Assembly (NCBI RefSeq): GCF_947488565.1
Contig: NZ_CANKZC010000001.1
Coordinates: 186,001 to 250,000 of the forward strand
DNA length: 64,000 nt
Source of the DNA: an uncultured Psychrobacter sp.
GTDB taxonomy: Bacteria; Pseudomonadota; Gammaproteobacteria; Pseudomonadales; Moraxellaceae
Reading direction: 5' to 3'
The translations under genes were made by a program, and so were the position numbers. Below are positions 56,206-64,000 of this stretch, piece after piece. The notes under the pieces were generated by a model that worked only from the letters and a program-made list of their open reading frames with translations, searched no databases and was not told where the DNA came from. Every line of letters begins with the position of its first letter. Positions within the stretch are counted from its first letter, which is position 1.

Positions 56206-56904
56206 TTAGATACTGTTGAGTATCATCTGCAATTTAGCAGCAGGGTTCGTAGCCTGTGTAATAGAACGTCCTATCACGAGATAATCAGCGCCATCATTCA
56301 ACGCCTGCTTTGGCGTACAGATACGTTTTTGGTCATCAGCATTGTCTTCTGGTAAACGAATACCAGGCGTCACTAGCTTAAAATCTTGACCACACAGCGT
56401 CTTGAGGGTTTCAGCTTCTTGTGCTGAACAAACCACGCCATCCAGACCAGCTTGCTTAGTTAATTGTGCTAAACGACTAACTTGTACCTCTAAACCATCA
56501 GTAATACCTGTTTGCATCAATGCGTCATTATCCATAGAAGTCAACACAGTAACAGCAATTAGTAAGGTATCTAAGTCATTATCCAGTAAGCGCTGTTTAG
56601 CCAGAGACATAGCTTCAAAGCCCGCGCTAGCGTGAATGTTAACCATCCATATTCCAAGCTCAGCTGCCGCTAATACTGCTTGTGCGGTGGTGTTAGGAAT
56701 ATCATGAAACTTCAAATCTAAAAACACTTCAAATTGACGTTGATGAAGCGCTTTTATGATATCGGGCCCGCAGCGAGTAAACAGCTCCTTACCTACTTTT
56801 AAACGACACAGCGCTGGATCTAGCTGCTCAGCCAATGCTATTGATGCTTCCATCGTCATATTATCTAAAGCAATGATGACTGGAGAATTAATTGTATTAT
56901 TCAT
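56206..56904 (-). CDS. pyrF: Orotidine 5'-phosphate decarboxylase
   Basis: The 232-residue TIM-barrel enzyme decarboxylates OMP to UMP, the last step of pyrimidine synthesis. It begins with [10 protein letters not shown], and the catalytic Asp-Lys-Asp array is in [19 protein letters not shown] and [10 protein letters not shown] near the end bind phosphate. The position downstream of lapA is conserved in gammaproteobacteria. Confidence 0.97.
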   Translation of the reverse strand: MNNTINSPVIIALDNMTMEASIALAEQLDPALCRLKVGKELFTRCGPDIIKALHQRQFEVFLDLKFHDIPNTTAQAVLAAAELGIWMVNIHASAGFEAMSLAKQRLLDNDLDTLLIAVTVLTSMDNDALMQTGITDGLEVQVSRLAQLTKQAGLDGVVCSAQEAETLKTLCGQDFKLVTPGIRLPEDNADDQKRICTPKQALNDGADYLVIGRSITQATNPAAKLQMILNSI

Positions 56905-56978
56905 GATGTTGCCATATCAATATTGAATTTATTAAGCGTCATATGTATAGGTAAACCATTGATTAACCATTACATAAT

Positions 56979-57386
56979 TTAGTCTCGCTTTTGCTTAGTA
57001 AGCGTAGCACTCTCATCTACATTAACCGTGGCTTGGTCATGTACGTTGGTCGCTGTCGAACCATAAACAGCTTCTTCAACTGTCGGCGCATTCGCTTGAC
57101 GATCGATAACGACGTTGGCCTGAGTTACTTGTTCTTGCAAATTAGCATTTAACTTTTGCAAACGCGATATTTCCCATTTATTCTGTAATACACGGAAAAT
57201 TAATAATGCTAATAGCATACCAATCACAATACCGAGTATCAGACAAAGTATGAGTAGCAGTCCTAGATTCATCGTAGGAGCTTGTAAGAACAGCAGGTTG
57301 ACGCCAATATCGGTATTGTTAGCTATCACCAAACCAAGCGCATAAGCAAAACTTAAAAATAATAAAACGAACAGTATAAAGCGCAT
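56979..57386 (-). CDS. lapA: LapA family protein (DUF1049)
   Basis: The 135-residue protein has two membrane helices (about 2-22 and 42-66) and a coiled-coil-like C-terminal part, as in LapA/YciS. In E. coli LapA works with LapB to set LPS levels through LpxC degradation. It lies between ihfB and pyrF; lapB, which often follows, is not present here. The tail beyond residue 95 is acidic and polar. GAGGT precedes the ATG. Confidence 0.85.
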   Translation of the reverse strand: MRFILFVLLFLSFAYALGLVIANNTDIGVNLLFLQAPTMNLGLLLILCLILGIVIGMLLALLIFRVLQNKWEISRLQKLNANLQEQVTQANVVIDRQANAPTVEEAVYGSTATNVHDQATVNVDESATLTKQKRD

Positions 57387-57535
57387 GATATGTATACCTC
57401 GACAAAATGTGCGAAAACACCTGCTTCTTAATACCTAACAAAGGTAAAACAAGTAAATTAAATAATAAGTAGTCATGATAAATCATAAGTACCCATTACT
57501 TTATACTTGTTCTGTTAACCATCAACCTTTATGAG

Positions 57536-57838
57536 CTATGAGGCTACTTTGTCGTTGACTGCTTCACGCAATGCTTTGCCAGGTTTAAAATGAGGAATAG
57601 CTTTAGCAGGTACCGGTACGCTCTCTCCTGTCTTTGGATTACGGCCCATACGAGCACGTCGATGATGCAAGCAAAAGCTACCAAACCCTCGAACTTCAAC
57701 TCGGCCATCATTAGCCAAAGTATCTACCATCAAGTTTAGTATTTCTCGCACAGCATCATCAACAACCATCTCAGTCATGGTGTCACAGCTCACACTTAAA
57801 TTACTAATGAAGTCGGATTTATTAATTGCTTGTTGCAT
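57536..57838 (-). CDS. ihfB: Integration host factor beta subunit
   Basis: The 100-residue HU-like protein contains VRGFGSFCLHHRRARMGRNPKTG (written here as FGSFCLHHRRARMGRNP), which separates IHF-beta from HU, and the position between rpsA and lapA fits ihfB in gammaproteobacteria. IHF heterodimers bend DNA sharply at specific sites. GAAGG lies upstream of the ATG. rpsA ends in a strong terminator about 350 bases upstream, so ihfB likely has its own promoter. Confidence 0.95.
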   Translation of the reverse strand: MQQAINKSDFISNLSVSCDTMTEMVVDDAVREILNLMVDTLANDGRVEVRGFGSFCLHHRRARMGRNPKTGESVPVPAKAIPHFKPGKALREAVNDKVAS

Positions 57839-58190
57839 CGTTACAATTGCCTTCTTTAATTAATGAAAATATGACTGATAAATAAAGGCGATTTTTCGCT
57901 ATGCATTATTTATACATCAATCATATCTAGGTTATCAATTGGTTATTATTACTACAAAGTATCGTCCAAAACTAATCGATCGTTTTTTATAGGAACAGCT
58001 ACTTTAAAATTATAAAAATAATAACGCTCAAAAGTTAATGTATAATCAAACACTTGGCATGAGTTTACTTTTCTTTACTCAATGTAGCAAATGATAGCGG
58101 AATTCTACACAAATAGGAATCAAAGTTTGGATAAAACGTTGAAAAACTGTTTTTGTACTTATTAATTAAGCGCTATCATCATTTTTAATC
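57839..58190. other. Promoter region of ihfB
   Basis: About 350 AT-rich bases between the rpsA terminator and ihfB. A small hairpin GCGA-TTTT-TCGC lies at 57887-57899. No gene or further structure was found. Confidence 0.4.
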
Positions 58191-58222
58191 ATAAAAAAAG
58201 CGACCGAAGTCGCTTTTTTTAT
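58191..58222 (-). terminator. Intrinsic terminator of rpsA
   Basis: AAAAAAAGCGAC (58193-58204) pairs with GTCGCTTTTTTT (58209-58220) around CGAA; on the minus strand the loop reads TTCG, a stable tetraloop, followed by seven T. Confidence 0.95.
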
Positions 58223-58247
58223 GATTAATATAGTTACAACTTAAAGC

Positions 58248-59936
58248 TTACTGCATTTGCTCTTTGATTAGATCACCAATTGTTTTTGGTTGAGCATCAG
58301 AACCAGCTGCTGGAGTAGCACTTGCACCACCGAGATCTTTAATCGCTTGACGCTCTTCAGCTTCGTCTTTTGCTTTGATAGACAAGCTGATATTACGAGT
58401 CTTACGATCTACACTAATGATCTTCGCTTCAACATCATCACCAACGCTTAAATGCTTAGTAGCATCTTCAACGCGATCACGTTGGATTTCAGAAGCACGT
58501 AGGTAAGCTTCTACTTCATCCGCAAGTTCAATAGTAGCACCTTTAGCATCTACTTCTTTTACTTTACCATTTACGATAGCACCGCGGTCATTACCAACCA
58601 AGTACTCGTTAAATGGATCTGAGCTCAACTGCTTCACACCTAGACTGATACGATTTGCTTCTGCATCTACAGACAATACCATTGCTTCAACGGTGTCACC
58701 TTTGTTGTAGTTACGGATAGCTTCTTCACCAGTCTCATTCCAAGAGATATCAGACAAGTGAACAAGACCATCAATACCACCGTCTAGACCGATAAAAATA
58801 CCAAAGTCAGTGATTGATTTGATCGTACCAGTGATTTTATCACCGCGCTCATGCTTTTTATCAAACTCATCCCATGGGTTTGCTAGGGTTTGCTTGATAC
58901 CTAAGCTGATACGACGACGTTCTTCATCAATATCAAGAATCATCACATCAATCTCATCGCCTACTTGAACGACTTTCGATGGATGGATATTTTTATTAGT
59001 GTGATCCATTTCTGATACGTGTACCAAACCTTCGATACCTTCAGAAATTTCAGCGAAGCAACCATAGTCAGTCAAGTTAGTTACGCGTGCTTTAACCACA
59101 CTACCGACTGGGTAAGTGCCGCCCACGTTGTCCCAAGGATCAGTACCAAGTTGTTTTAGACCTAAGCTTACGCGGTTACGTTCACGATCAAACTTCAGTA
59201 CTTTAACTTTTAAGTCTTGGCCAACTTCAACCACTTCAGATGGGTGCTTGATACGGCGCCATGCCATGTCAGTAATGTGTAGCAAGCCATCGATACCACC
59301 AAGATCAACGAATGCACCGTAATCAGTAAGGTTCTTTACGATACCTTCGATCTCAATACCTTCTTCAAGCTTGTTGAGTAGCTCTTCGCGCTCAGCTGAG
59401 TTTTCAGCTTCCATAACTGCACGGCGGCTAACCACAACGTTGTTACGCTTTTGATCAAGTTTGATGACTTTGAATTCTAGCTCTTTGCCTTCAAGATGCG
59501 TCGTGTCACGGATCGGACGTACATCTACCAATGAGCCTGGTAAGAACGCGCGTACTGAACCCACGTCTACAGTAAAACCACCTTTTACTTTACTAGAAAT
59601 GATGCCTTTAACAATCTCATCGTTGTCATAGATTTTTTCAAGGACATTCCACGTCTCAACGCGTTTGGCTTTTTCGCGTGACAGTAAGGTTTGACCCATA
59701 CCATTGTCAACTGCTTCAACCACAACATCGACACTATCGCCAACTTCAACTTCAAGTTCGCCTTCTTCGCTTAAAAACTCTTCACGAGCGACGATACCTT
59801 CAGATTTAAGACCAGTATCTACTGTGATCCAATCACTATCGATGGCCACAACAGCACCTGTAATAACTGAGCCACGCTCAATATCCAGACCCTGCTCTTC
59901 AATGCTCGCTTCAAATAGTTCAGCAAATGATTCCAT
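58248..59936 (-). CDS. rpsA: 30S ribosomal protein S1
   Basis: The 562-residue protein contains six S1 RNA-binding domains, recognisable by repeats such as [71 protein letters not shown] and [16 protein letters not shown]1 unfolds and positions mRNA on the 30S subunit. The sixth domain and short tail correspond to E. coli S1 (557). AAGGT precedes the ATG. It follows cmk with a 270-base gap. Confidence 0.98.
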   Translation of the reverse strand: MESFAELFEASIEEQGLDIERGSVITGAVVAIDSDWITVDTGLKSEGIVAREEFLSEEGELEVEVGDSVDVVVEAVDNGMGQTLLSREKAKRVETWNVLEKIYDNDEIVKGIISSKVKGGFTVDVGSVRAFLPGSLVDVRPIRDTTHLEGKELEFKVIKLDQKRNNVVVSRRAVMEAENSAEREELLNKLEEGIEIEGIVKNLTDYGAFVDLGGIDGLLHITDMAWRRIKHPSEVVEVGQDLKVKVLKFDRERNRVSLGLKQLGTDPWDNVGGTYPVGSVVKARVTNLTDYGCFAEISEGIEGLVHVSEMDHTNKNIHPSKVVQVGDEIDVMILDIDEERRRISLGIKQTLANPWDEFDKKHERGDKITGTIKSITDFGIFIGLDGGIDGLVHLSDISWNETGEEAIRNYNKGDTVEAMVLSVDAEANRISLGVKQLSSDPFNEYLVGNDRGAIVNGKVKEVDAKGATIELADEVEAYLRASEIQRDRVEDATKHLSVGDDVEAKIISVDRKTRNISLSIKAKDEAEERQAIKDLGGASATPAAGSDAQPKTIGDLIKEQMQ

Positions 59937-60208
59937 TATGTCTACCTTTGTATAGCCGTATCCTGTCCAGCACAGTACGGATCAAATTTATGATTGCATA
60001 AAACGAGAATACTGGTTTTATATCTTATACAACCATATAAAAAAACGTTTGTTGTTAATAAGCTTCTTGCCGATTTTACTTATTAGCAACAACTGTCTTA
60101 TATAAAAATCTTAATACTTTTTTAGTCGCTACTAACTTTAACTACTATAATTTTATACTAAATTCAATCATCGCAGGAAAGTTTTTGGTTCGTAATATGT
60201 TGTTTTTA

Positions 60209-60979
60209 TTAACTATTAAAATAAATACCTTTATCTTGGCATTGTTTTTTGACTAATTCATAAACTGTATCAGCATCTAACATTGAGCTATCTAATACCA
60301 AAGCGTCTTCAGCAGGTTTTGACGGTGCTGTGGTTCGGTTTTCGTCACGTTCATCACGAGCTTTAATGGTATTCAGAATGGCTTCAAAATCTGCTGTTTG
60401 ACCAGCTCTCAGCAATTGGGCTACGCGGCGCTCAGCTCGGGCTGTAGCACTCGCCGTCAAAAAAACCTTCACATCAGCATCGGGAAACACGACCGTTCCC
60501 ATATCGCGACCATCGGCGACCAACCCTGAACGAGTAGCCATATTTTGTTGCAGTTCAAGCAATGCTTGACGAACTTTAGGAAATACCGCTATCTGAGAGG
60601 CATAACCTCCGATAGTTTCGTTACGGACTTGCTCACCGACGGCTTCACCATTGACCAAAATATCGACCCGCCCTGACTCATTATTGGGCACAAAAACAAT
60701 ATCTAAACTTTGAGTCAATTGCAGTAGTGCTTCTTCATCGATAGGTCGTTTGGCATCTGCACTAACCAATCCAGCCTCAAACGCTTTCAGTCCTACGATA
60801 CGATATAACGCGCCTGAATCTAATAGCTGATAACCAAGACTCTGTGCTAATCGCCATGTAACCGTGCCCTTGCCTGCACCACTTGGCCCATCGATACAAA
60901 TGACAGGATAACGCTTAAAACTCGTTGTACCACTATCCTCACTATTAAGTAAAGAGTCATCAGGTGTAGAGACGGTCAT
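60209..60979 (-). CDS. cmk: Cytidylate kinase
   Basis: The 256-residue enzyme phosphorylates CMP and dCMP. The P-loop is CIDGPSGAGKGTV (about 28-40), LLDSGALYR binds substrate, and DGRDMGTVVFPDA is the CMP-specific segment. It is about 25 residues longer than E. coli Cmk because of a Ser/Thr-rich N-terminus. The ATG at 60979 has GTGAG upstream; an in-frame GTG at 60988 is the alternative. cmk-rpsA-ihfB is a conserved order. Confidence 0.96.
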   Translation of the reverse strand: MTVSTPDDSLLNSEDSGTTSFKRYPVICIDGPSGAGKGTVTWRLAQSLGYQLLDSGALYRIVGLKAFEAGLVSADAKRPIDEEALLQLTQSLDIVFVPNNESGRVDILVNGEAVGEQVRNETIGGYASQIAVFPKVRQALLELQQNMATRSGLVADGRDMGTVVFPDADVKVFLTASATARAERRVAQLLRAGQTADFEAILNTIKARDERDENRTTAPSKPAEDALVLDSSMLDADTVYELVKKQCQDKGIYFNS

Positions 60980-61160
60980 AACACTCACTTAATCACAGAC
61001 ATTATGGAGACGATGCTTCATATACTTACTTGATATTGAAGTTTATTTCTCAGGTGTTTAATAAGCCAATTAATTGGTTAGCAATCAAACAGGGCAATAT
61101 TATAGCAAACAAACCACGTTATCACTAGTATCAAGACTTATATCTTATTCATTAACCATA

Positions 61161-61757
61161 TTATTTACTAGATGCACTGTCTTTACGCTGCTTCATGCTT
61201 TTTCGACGTTCACGAAAAAAAGTCTTGAGCATCTGACTGCTATGTTCGCTACATAAACCTTTATGCACTTGGATACTATGATTATAAAAAGGCTGTACAG
61301 CCAAGTCCATTTGACTACCAACCATACCAGCGCGTGGCTCACTTGCAGCATATATCAGCCTATCGACTCGTGCGTGTATCAGAGCCCCAATACACATGGT
61401 ACATGGCTCTAGAGTCACGTATAAAGTAGTCTTAACTGGTAAGCGATAGTTTTTCAAGCGCGTACAGGCATCTCTTAATGCGACAATTTCAGCATGCGCT
61501 GTCGCATCATGGCGTCCAATCGGCTCGTTAAACCCTTGACCAATAATTTGATTATCATGTACTAATATTGCGCCTACTGGCACTTCTCCGCACTCAACAC
61601 CTTGACGAGCAAGCGTGAGAGCTTTTTGCATCCATTTAACATCTTGAGTTGACCAAAACGTATTCGTTGCAATTGGAAGAAAATTAAATTTGTCATCTGT
61701 TAATTGCTTATTCATAGAATAGACAGGCTGATACTCATCATATTGAAACATTGCCAT
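61161..61757 (-). CDS. tadA: tRNA-specific adenosine deaminase
   Basis: The zinc deaminase turns A34 of tRNA-Arg (ACG) into inosine. Zinc ligands and the proton shuttle are seen in AHAEIVAL (His88, Glu90) and PCTMC (Cys119, Cys122). The frame from 61757 gives 198 residues, with an N-terminal extension of about 35 residues over the E. coli protein (167); a later ATG at 61715 (MNKQLT) is also possible. The first ATG directly abuts the ung stop codon (TAA-ATG), suggesting coupled translation. Confidence 0.94.
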   Translation of the reverse strand: MAMFQYDEYQPVYSMNKQLTDDKFNFLPIATNTFWSTQDVKWMQKALTLARQGVECGEVPVGAILVHDNQIIGQGFNEPIGRHDATAHAEIVALRDACTRLKNYRLPVKTTLYVTLEPCTMCIGALIHARVDRLIYAASEPRAGMVGSQMDLAVQPFYNHSIQVHKGLCSEHSSQMLKTFFRERRKSMKQRKDSASSK

Positions 61758-62495
61758 TTACTGTGGTAGCTGCCAGTCAATTGGCGTTTTCCCATATTGC
61801 TTTAGATAGTCATTGGTTTTAGAAAACGGCTTGGAACCAAAAAATCCGCCACGATTTGCAGCAAGCGGGGATGGATGAACAGCGGTTAAGATAAGATGCT
61901 TGTCAGTATTGATATACTTACCTTTCTTCTGTGCTTTACTGCCCCACAATATAAATACTGTGTGCTCTGTCTGTTCATTCACTACATCAATAACAGCATC
62001 GGTAAACTGCTCCCAGCCTTTATTTTGATGGCTGTTTGGTTTACCTTCTCTAACCGTTAAAGAGCTATTTAATAATAGTACCCCTTGCTGTGCCCAATAG
62101 GTCAAATCACCATGTGCAGGGGGTTTGGTACCGATATCATCTGCCATCTCTTTAAGCAAATTGTTCAATGATGGAGGCTTTGGAATGGCTTTAGGTACAG
62201 AAAACGATAGGCCCATTGCCTGTCCTGGACGATGGTAAGGGTCCTGACCTAAAATCACGACTTTCACTTGTGACAACGGCGTTAAATTAAAGGCATTAAA
62301 CATCAGTTGTGCTGGCGGATAAATACTGTCATTCGACTGGTAAGATTCTTTTAAAAAAGCCCGCAAGTTATCCATATTCTCAGAAGTTAATTCATCTGCT
62401 AATGCTGTTTTCCAATCTTCTGGCAGGCGTACATTGTCTAAAATCGCTTGTTTTTGTTCTGGGGTTTTTGTTGTCGGCTCATGGAACAGTTCCAT
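61758..62495 (-). CDS. ung: Uracil-DNA glycosylase
   Basis: The 245-residue enzyme removes uracil from DNA. Family 1 motifs are present: the water-activating GQDPYHRPGQAMGLSFSV (Asp in the first block), LLLNSSLTVREGKPNSH, and HPSPLAANRG near the end. AAGGA precedes the ATG. tadA follows without a gap, so the two form a small operon. Confidence 0.97.
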   Translation of the reverse strand: MELFHEPTTKTPEQKQAILDNVRLPEDWKTALADELTSENMDNLRAFLKESYQSNDSIYPPAQLMFNAFNLTPLSQVKVVILGQDPYHRPGQAMGLSFSVPKAIPKPPSLNNLLKEMADDIGTKPPAHGDLTYWAQQGVLLLNSSLTVREGKPNSHQNKGWEQFTDAVIDVVNEQTEHTVFILWGSKAQKKGKYINTDKHLILTAVHPSPLAANRGGFFGSKPFSKTNDYLKQYGKTPIDWQLPQ

Positions 62496-62633
62496 AACAA
62501 GTCCTTTCTTATTTATTATTAATCAGCTTAAAAAGTATATAACCATGCTATAAAAAGCATCCTACTTATTATATTAGCAAAATGTTATGCCAAATTTGTT
62601 ATAAAGTATAGCAATCGCATAATCGAACATCAC

Positions 62634-62660
62634 AAAAAAAACGGCTACCGAAGTAACCGT
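62634..62660 (-). terminator. Intrinsic terminator of clpA
   Basis: On the minus strand ACGGTTAC pairs with GTAGCCGT around the stable tetraloop TTCG, followed by a run of seven or more T. Confidence 0.92.
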
Positions 62661-62684
62661 CTTTTATATAAAGAAAGAATGTTG

Positions 62685-64000
62685 TTAGCTTGCTAATGAC
62701 TCAGAGTCTGAATGTGGTTCATGGGTTTCAACCACAGTTAGAATAATACGGCTATCCGCTGAACCTTTATCAGTTTGCATACTAGTACTTGATATGGCCT
62801 CATCTTTATTCAACGAAACTTCGTTAGAAGTAGTGTCAGATTCCTCATCATGTTCCGGTTCTAGAGATATGTGTACCACTCCACCATTAACCAAATCACC
62901 AAATAAGATCATGTTTGCCAATGGCTTTTTGATCTCATCTTGTATTAGACGCTGCATAGGACGCGCACCCATTAAACGGTCATACCCTTTATCAGCAAGA
63001 TAGTCACGTACCTCATCATCAATCTCTAAAGTGACTTGTTTGTCATCAAGCTGTACTTGCAGCTCTACTAAGAACTTATCAACAACTGAAATAACCACTT
63101 CTGTATCTAAAGGATTGAACTGAATGATCGCATCTAAACGATTACGGAACTCAGGCGTAAAGACTCGTTTTAGCGCCTCAGTATTGTCGCGACTGTGATC
63201 TTGTTGAGTAAAGCCCATAGATGAGCGACTGATACTATCTGCACCTACGTTGGTCGTCATAATAACAATAACTTGCTTAAAGCTAGCCACACGGCCGTTG
63301 TTGTCAGTTAGCGTACCGTGGTCCATGACTTGCAATAGTAAATTGAAAACATCAGGATGCGCTTTTTCAATCTCATCAAACAGCAATACACAGTGCGGAT
63401 GCTGATTGATTTTTTCAGTAAGCAGACCGCCTTGGTCATAACCGACATAACCTGGCGGCGCCCCTATCAGACGTGAGGCTGTATGCGCCTCCATATACTC
63501 TGACATATCAAAGCGTACTAGCTCTACGCCCAGCAGGCTCGCTAACTGGCGCGATACTTCTGTTTTACCAACCCCTGTAGGACCTGCAAACATAAAGGAA
63601 CCAATCGGTTTTTCTGGCGCTTTTAGTCCTGCTCGTGACAGCTTAATAGCATCAGCAAGTGTAGCGATCGCTTCATCCTGTCCAAATACTAAATGCTTGA
63701 GATCACGATCTAAATGCTCAAGGATACTCTTATCATCACTGGAGACTGATTTGGGTGGAATGCGTGCAAGCTTAGCAATAATGGCTTCAATATCAGCAAC
63801 ATCAATTTTTATCGATGGCTTTTGATTATTGATCGTTTGCAAATCATCTATCGCTTTCGACTCGTCATCAGCTTTAGCAGTGGCTACCTCAGCTTGCATC
63901 TCATTGTCGTTATCAGACTTACTGGTATCAATACCTTCATGGTCTTTTTGGTTAATATCTTTTTCTAAATCCGCAATCAGACCATCTTCTGCATTGATAT
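62685..64000 (-). CDS. clpA: ATP-dependent Clp protease ATPase subunit ClpA, 5' part beyond the window
   Basis: The frame remains open to the window edge, so this is the C-terminal part of a larger gene. It holds the second AAA+ module of ClpA: VADIEAIIAKLARIPPKSVS, Walker A GPTGVGKTE, APPGYVGYDQGGLLTE, Walker B LLFDEIEKAHPDVF, sensor TTNVGADS and FTPEFRNRLDAII. ClpA unfolds proteins and feeds them to ClpP. Two parts are unusual against E. coli ClpA: an acidic stretch of at least 55 residues between the two AAA+ modules (from the window edge to about 63800) and a C-terminal acidic and Ser-rich tail of about 50 residues after LEPEHDEE. ClpS would lie upstream, outside the window. Confidence 0.95.
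   Translation of the reverse strand, partial: INAEDGLIADLEKDINQKDHEGIDTSKSDNDNEMQAEVATAKADDESKAIDDLQTINNQKPSIKIDVADIEAIIAKLARIPPKSVSSDDKSILEHLDRDLKHLVFGQDEAIATLADAIKLSRAGLKAPEKPIGSFMFAGPTGVGKTEVSRQLASLLGVELVRFDMSEYMEAHTASRLIGAPPGYVGYDQGGLLTEKINQHPHCVLLFDEIEKAHPDVFNLLLQVMDHGTLTDNNGRVASFKQVIVIMTTNVGADSISRSSMGFTQQDHSRDNTEALKRVFTPEFRNRLDAIIQFNPLDTEVVISVVDKFLVELQVQLDDKQVTLEIDDEVRDYLADKGYDRLMGARPMQRLIQDEIKKPLANMILFGDLVNGGVVHISLEPEHDEESDTTSNEVSLNKDEAISSTSMQTDKGSADSRIILTVVETHEPHSDSESLAS

Noticed and set aside
1..64000. CRISPR arrays, insertion sequences, integrases, toxin-antitoxin or defence islands, rRNA operons and full tRNA genes.
   Set aside because: No repeat-spacer pattern, transposase or integrase motif, terminal inverted repeats or cloverleaf was found on reading; the window is mainly housekeeping chromosome.

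Overview
This window looks like ordinary chromosome of a Moraxellaceae gammaproteobacterium, most probably Psychrobacter. The supporting evidence is the tmRNA proteolysis tag (ANDETYALAA), the moderately AT-rich composition, the gene order prmA / DUF3426 protein / fis / purH, and protein sequences that read as Moraxellaceae orthologues throughout. The genus is my inference from recognition; no search was run.

Layout. Positions 1-5100: the 3' part of a questin-oxidase-like gene, a stray copy of the last ~31 nt of ssrA, a divergent MocR-type regulator and MFS transporter pair, intact ssrA (tmRNA), and a small papain-like (NlpC/P60-type) gene. Positions 5100-8330: an esterase and the prmB-aroC pair. 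Positions 8690-13340: a periplasmic L,D-transpeptidase, aspartate dehydrogenase, a tiny two-helix membrane protein and a DUF389 membrane protein with a long acidic N-terminus. Positions 13500-21400: alaS, lysC, csrA, a HopJ-family gene, DUF1315, nadK and a Bax-inhibitor-1 family protein. Positions 21500-28220: a CcoI-like copper P-type ATPase, PBP1b and a TPR lipoprotein. Positions 28290-33000: prmA, a DUF3426 protein, fis and purH. Positions 33100-36900: ppiD, HU and a UbiJ-like SCP2 protein.

Positions 37077-43448 hold a complete iron-sulfur cluster operon, iscR-iscS-iscU-iscA-hscB-hscA-fdx, behind a promoter that overlaps a recognisable IscR site. Positions 43578-51690 carry a membrane class III cyclase, a HIT protein, mfd and a BCCT transporter. 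Positions 51800-56000 carry rraA, an NAD(P)-binding protein, rpsT, a histidine phosphatase and a metallophosphoesterase. Positions 56200-64000, all on the minus strand, run clpA (5' part cut by the window edge), ung, tadA, cmk, rpsA, ihfB, lapA and pyrF; cmk-rpsA-ihfB-lapA-pyrF is a conserved gammaproteobacterial cluster.

Most convergent gene pairs are separated by one short, near-perfect, bidirectional intrinsic terminator. I see no insertion sequence, integrase, CRISPR array, toxin-antitoxin pair or rRNA operon, and no clear new multi-gene system. The points most worth a second look are the ssrA 3'-end duplication and the segment it bounds, lineage-type acidic or coiled-coil insertions in ClpA, CcoI and the DUF389 protein, the csrA/HopJ pair, the membrane-anchored UbiJ-like protein, and some unexplained palindromes and structured leaders (alaS-lysC, purH, rpsT).
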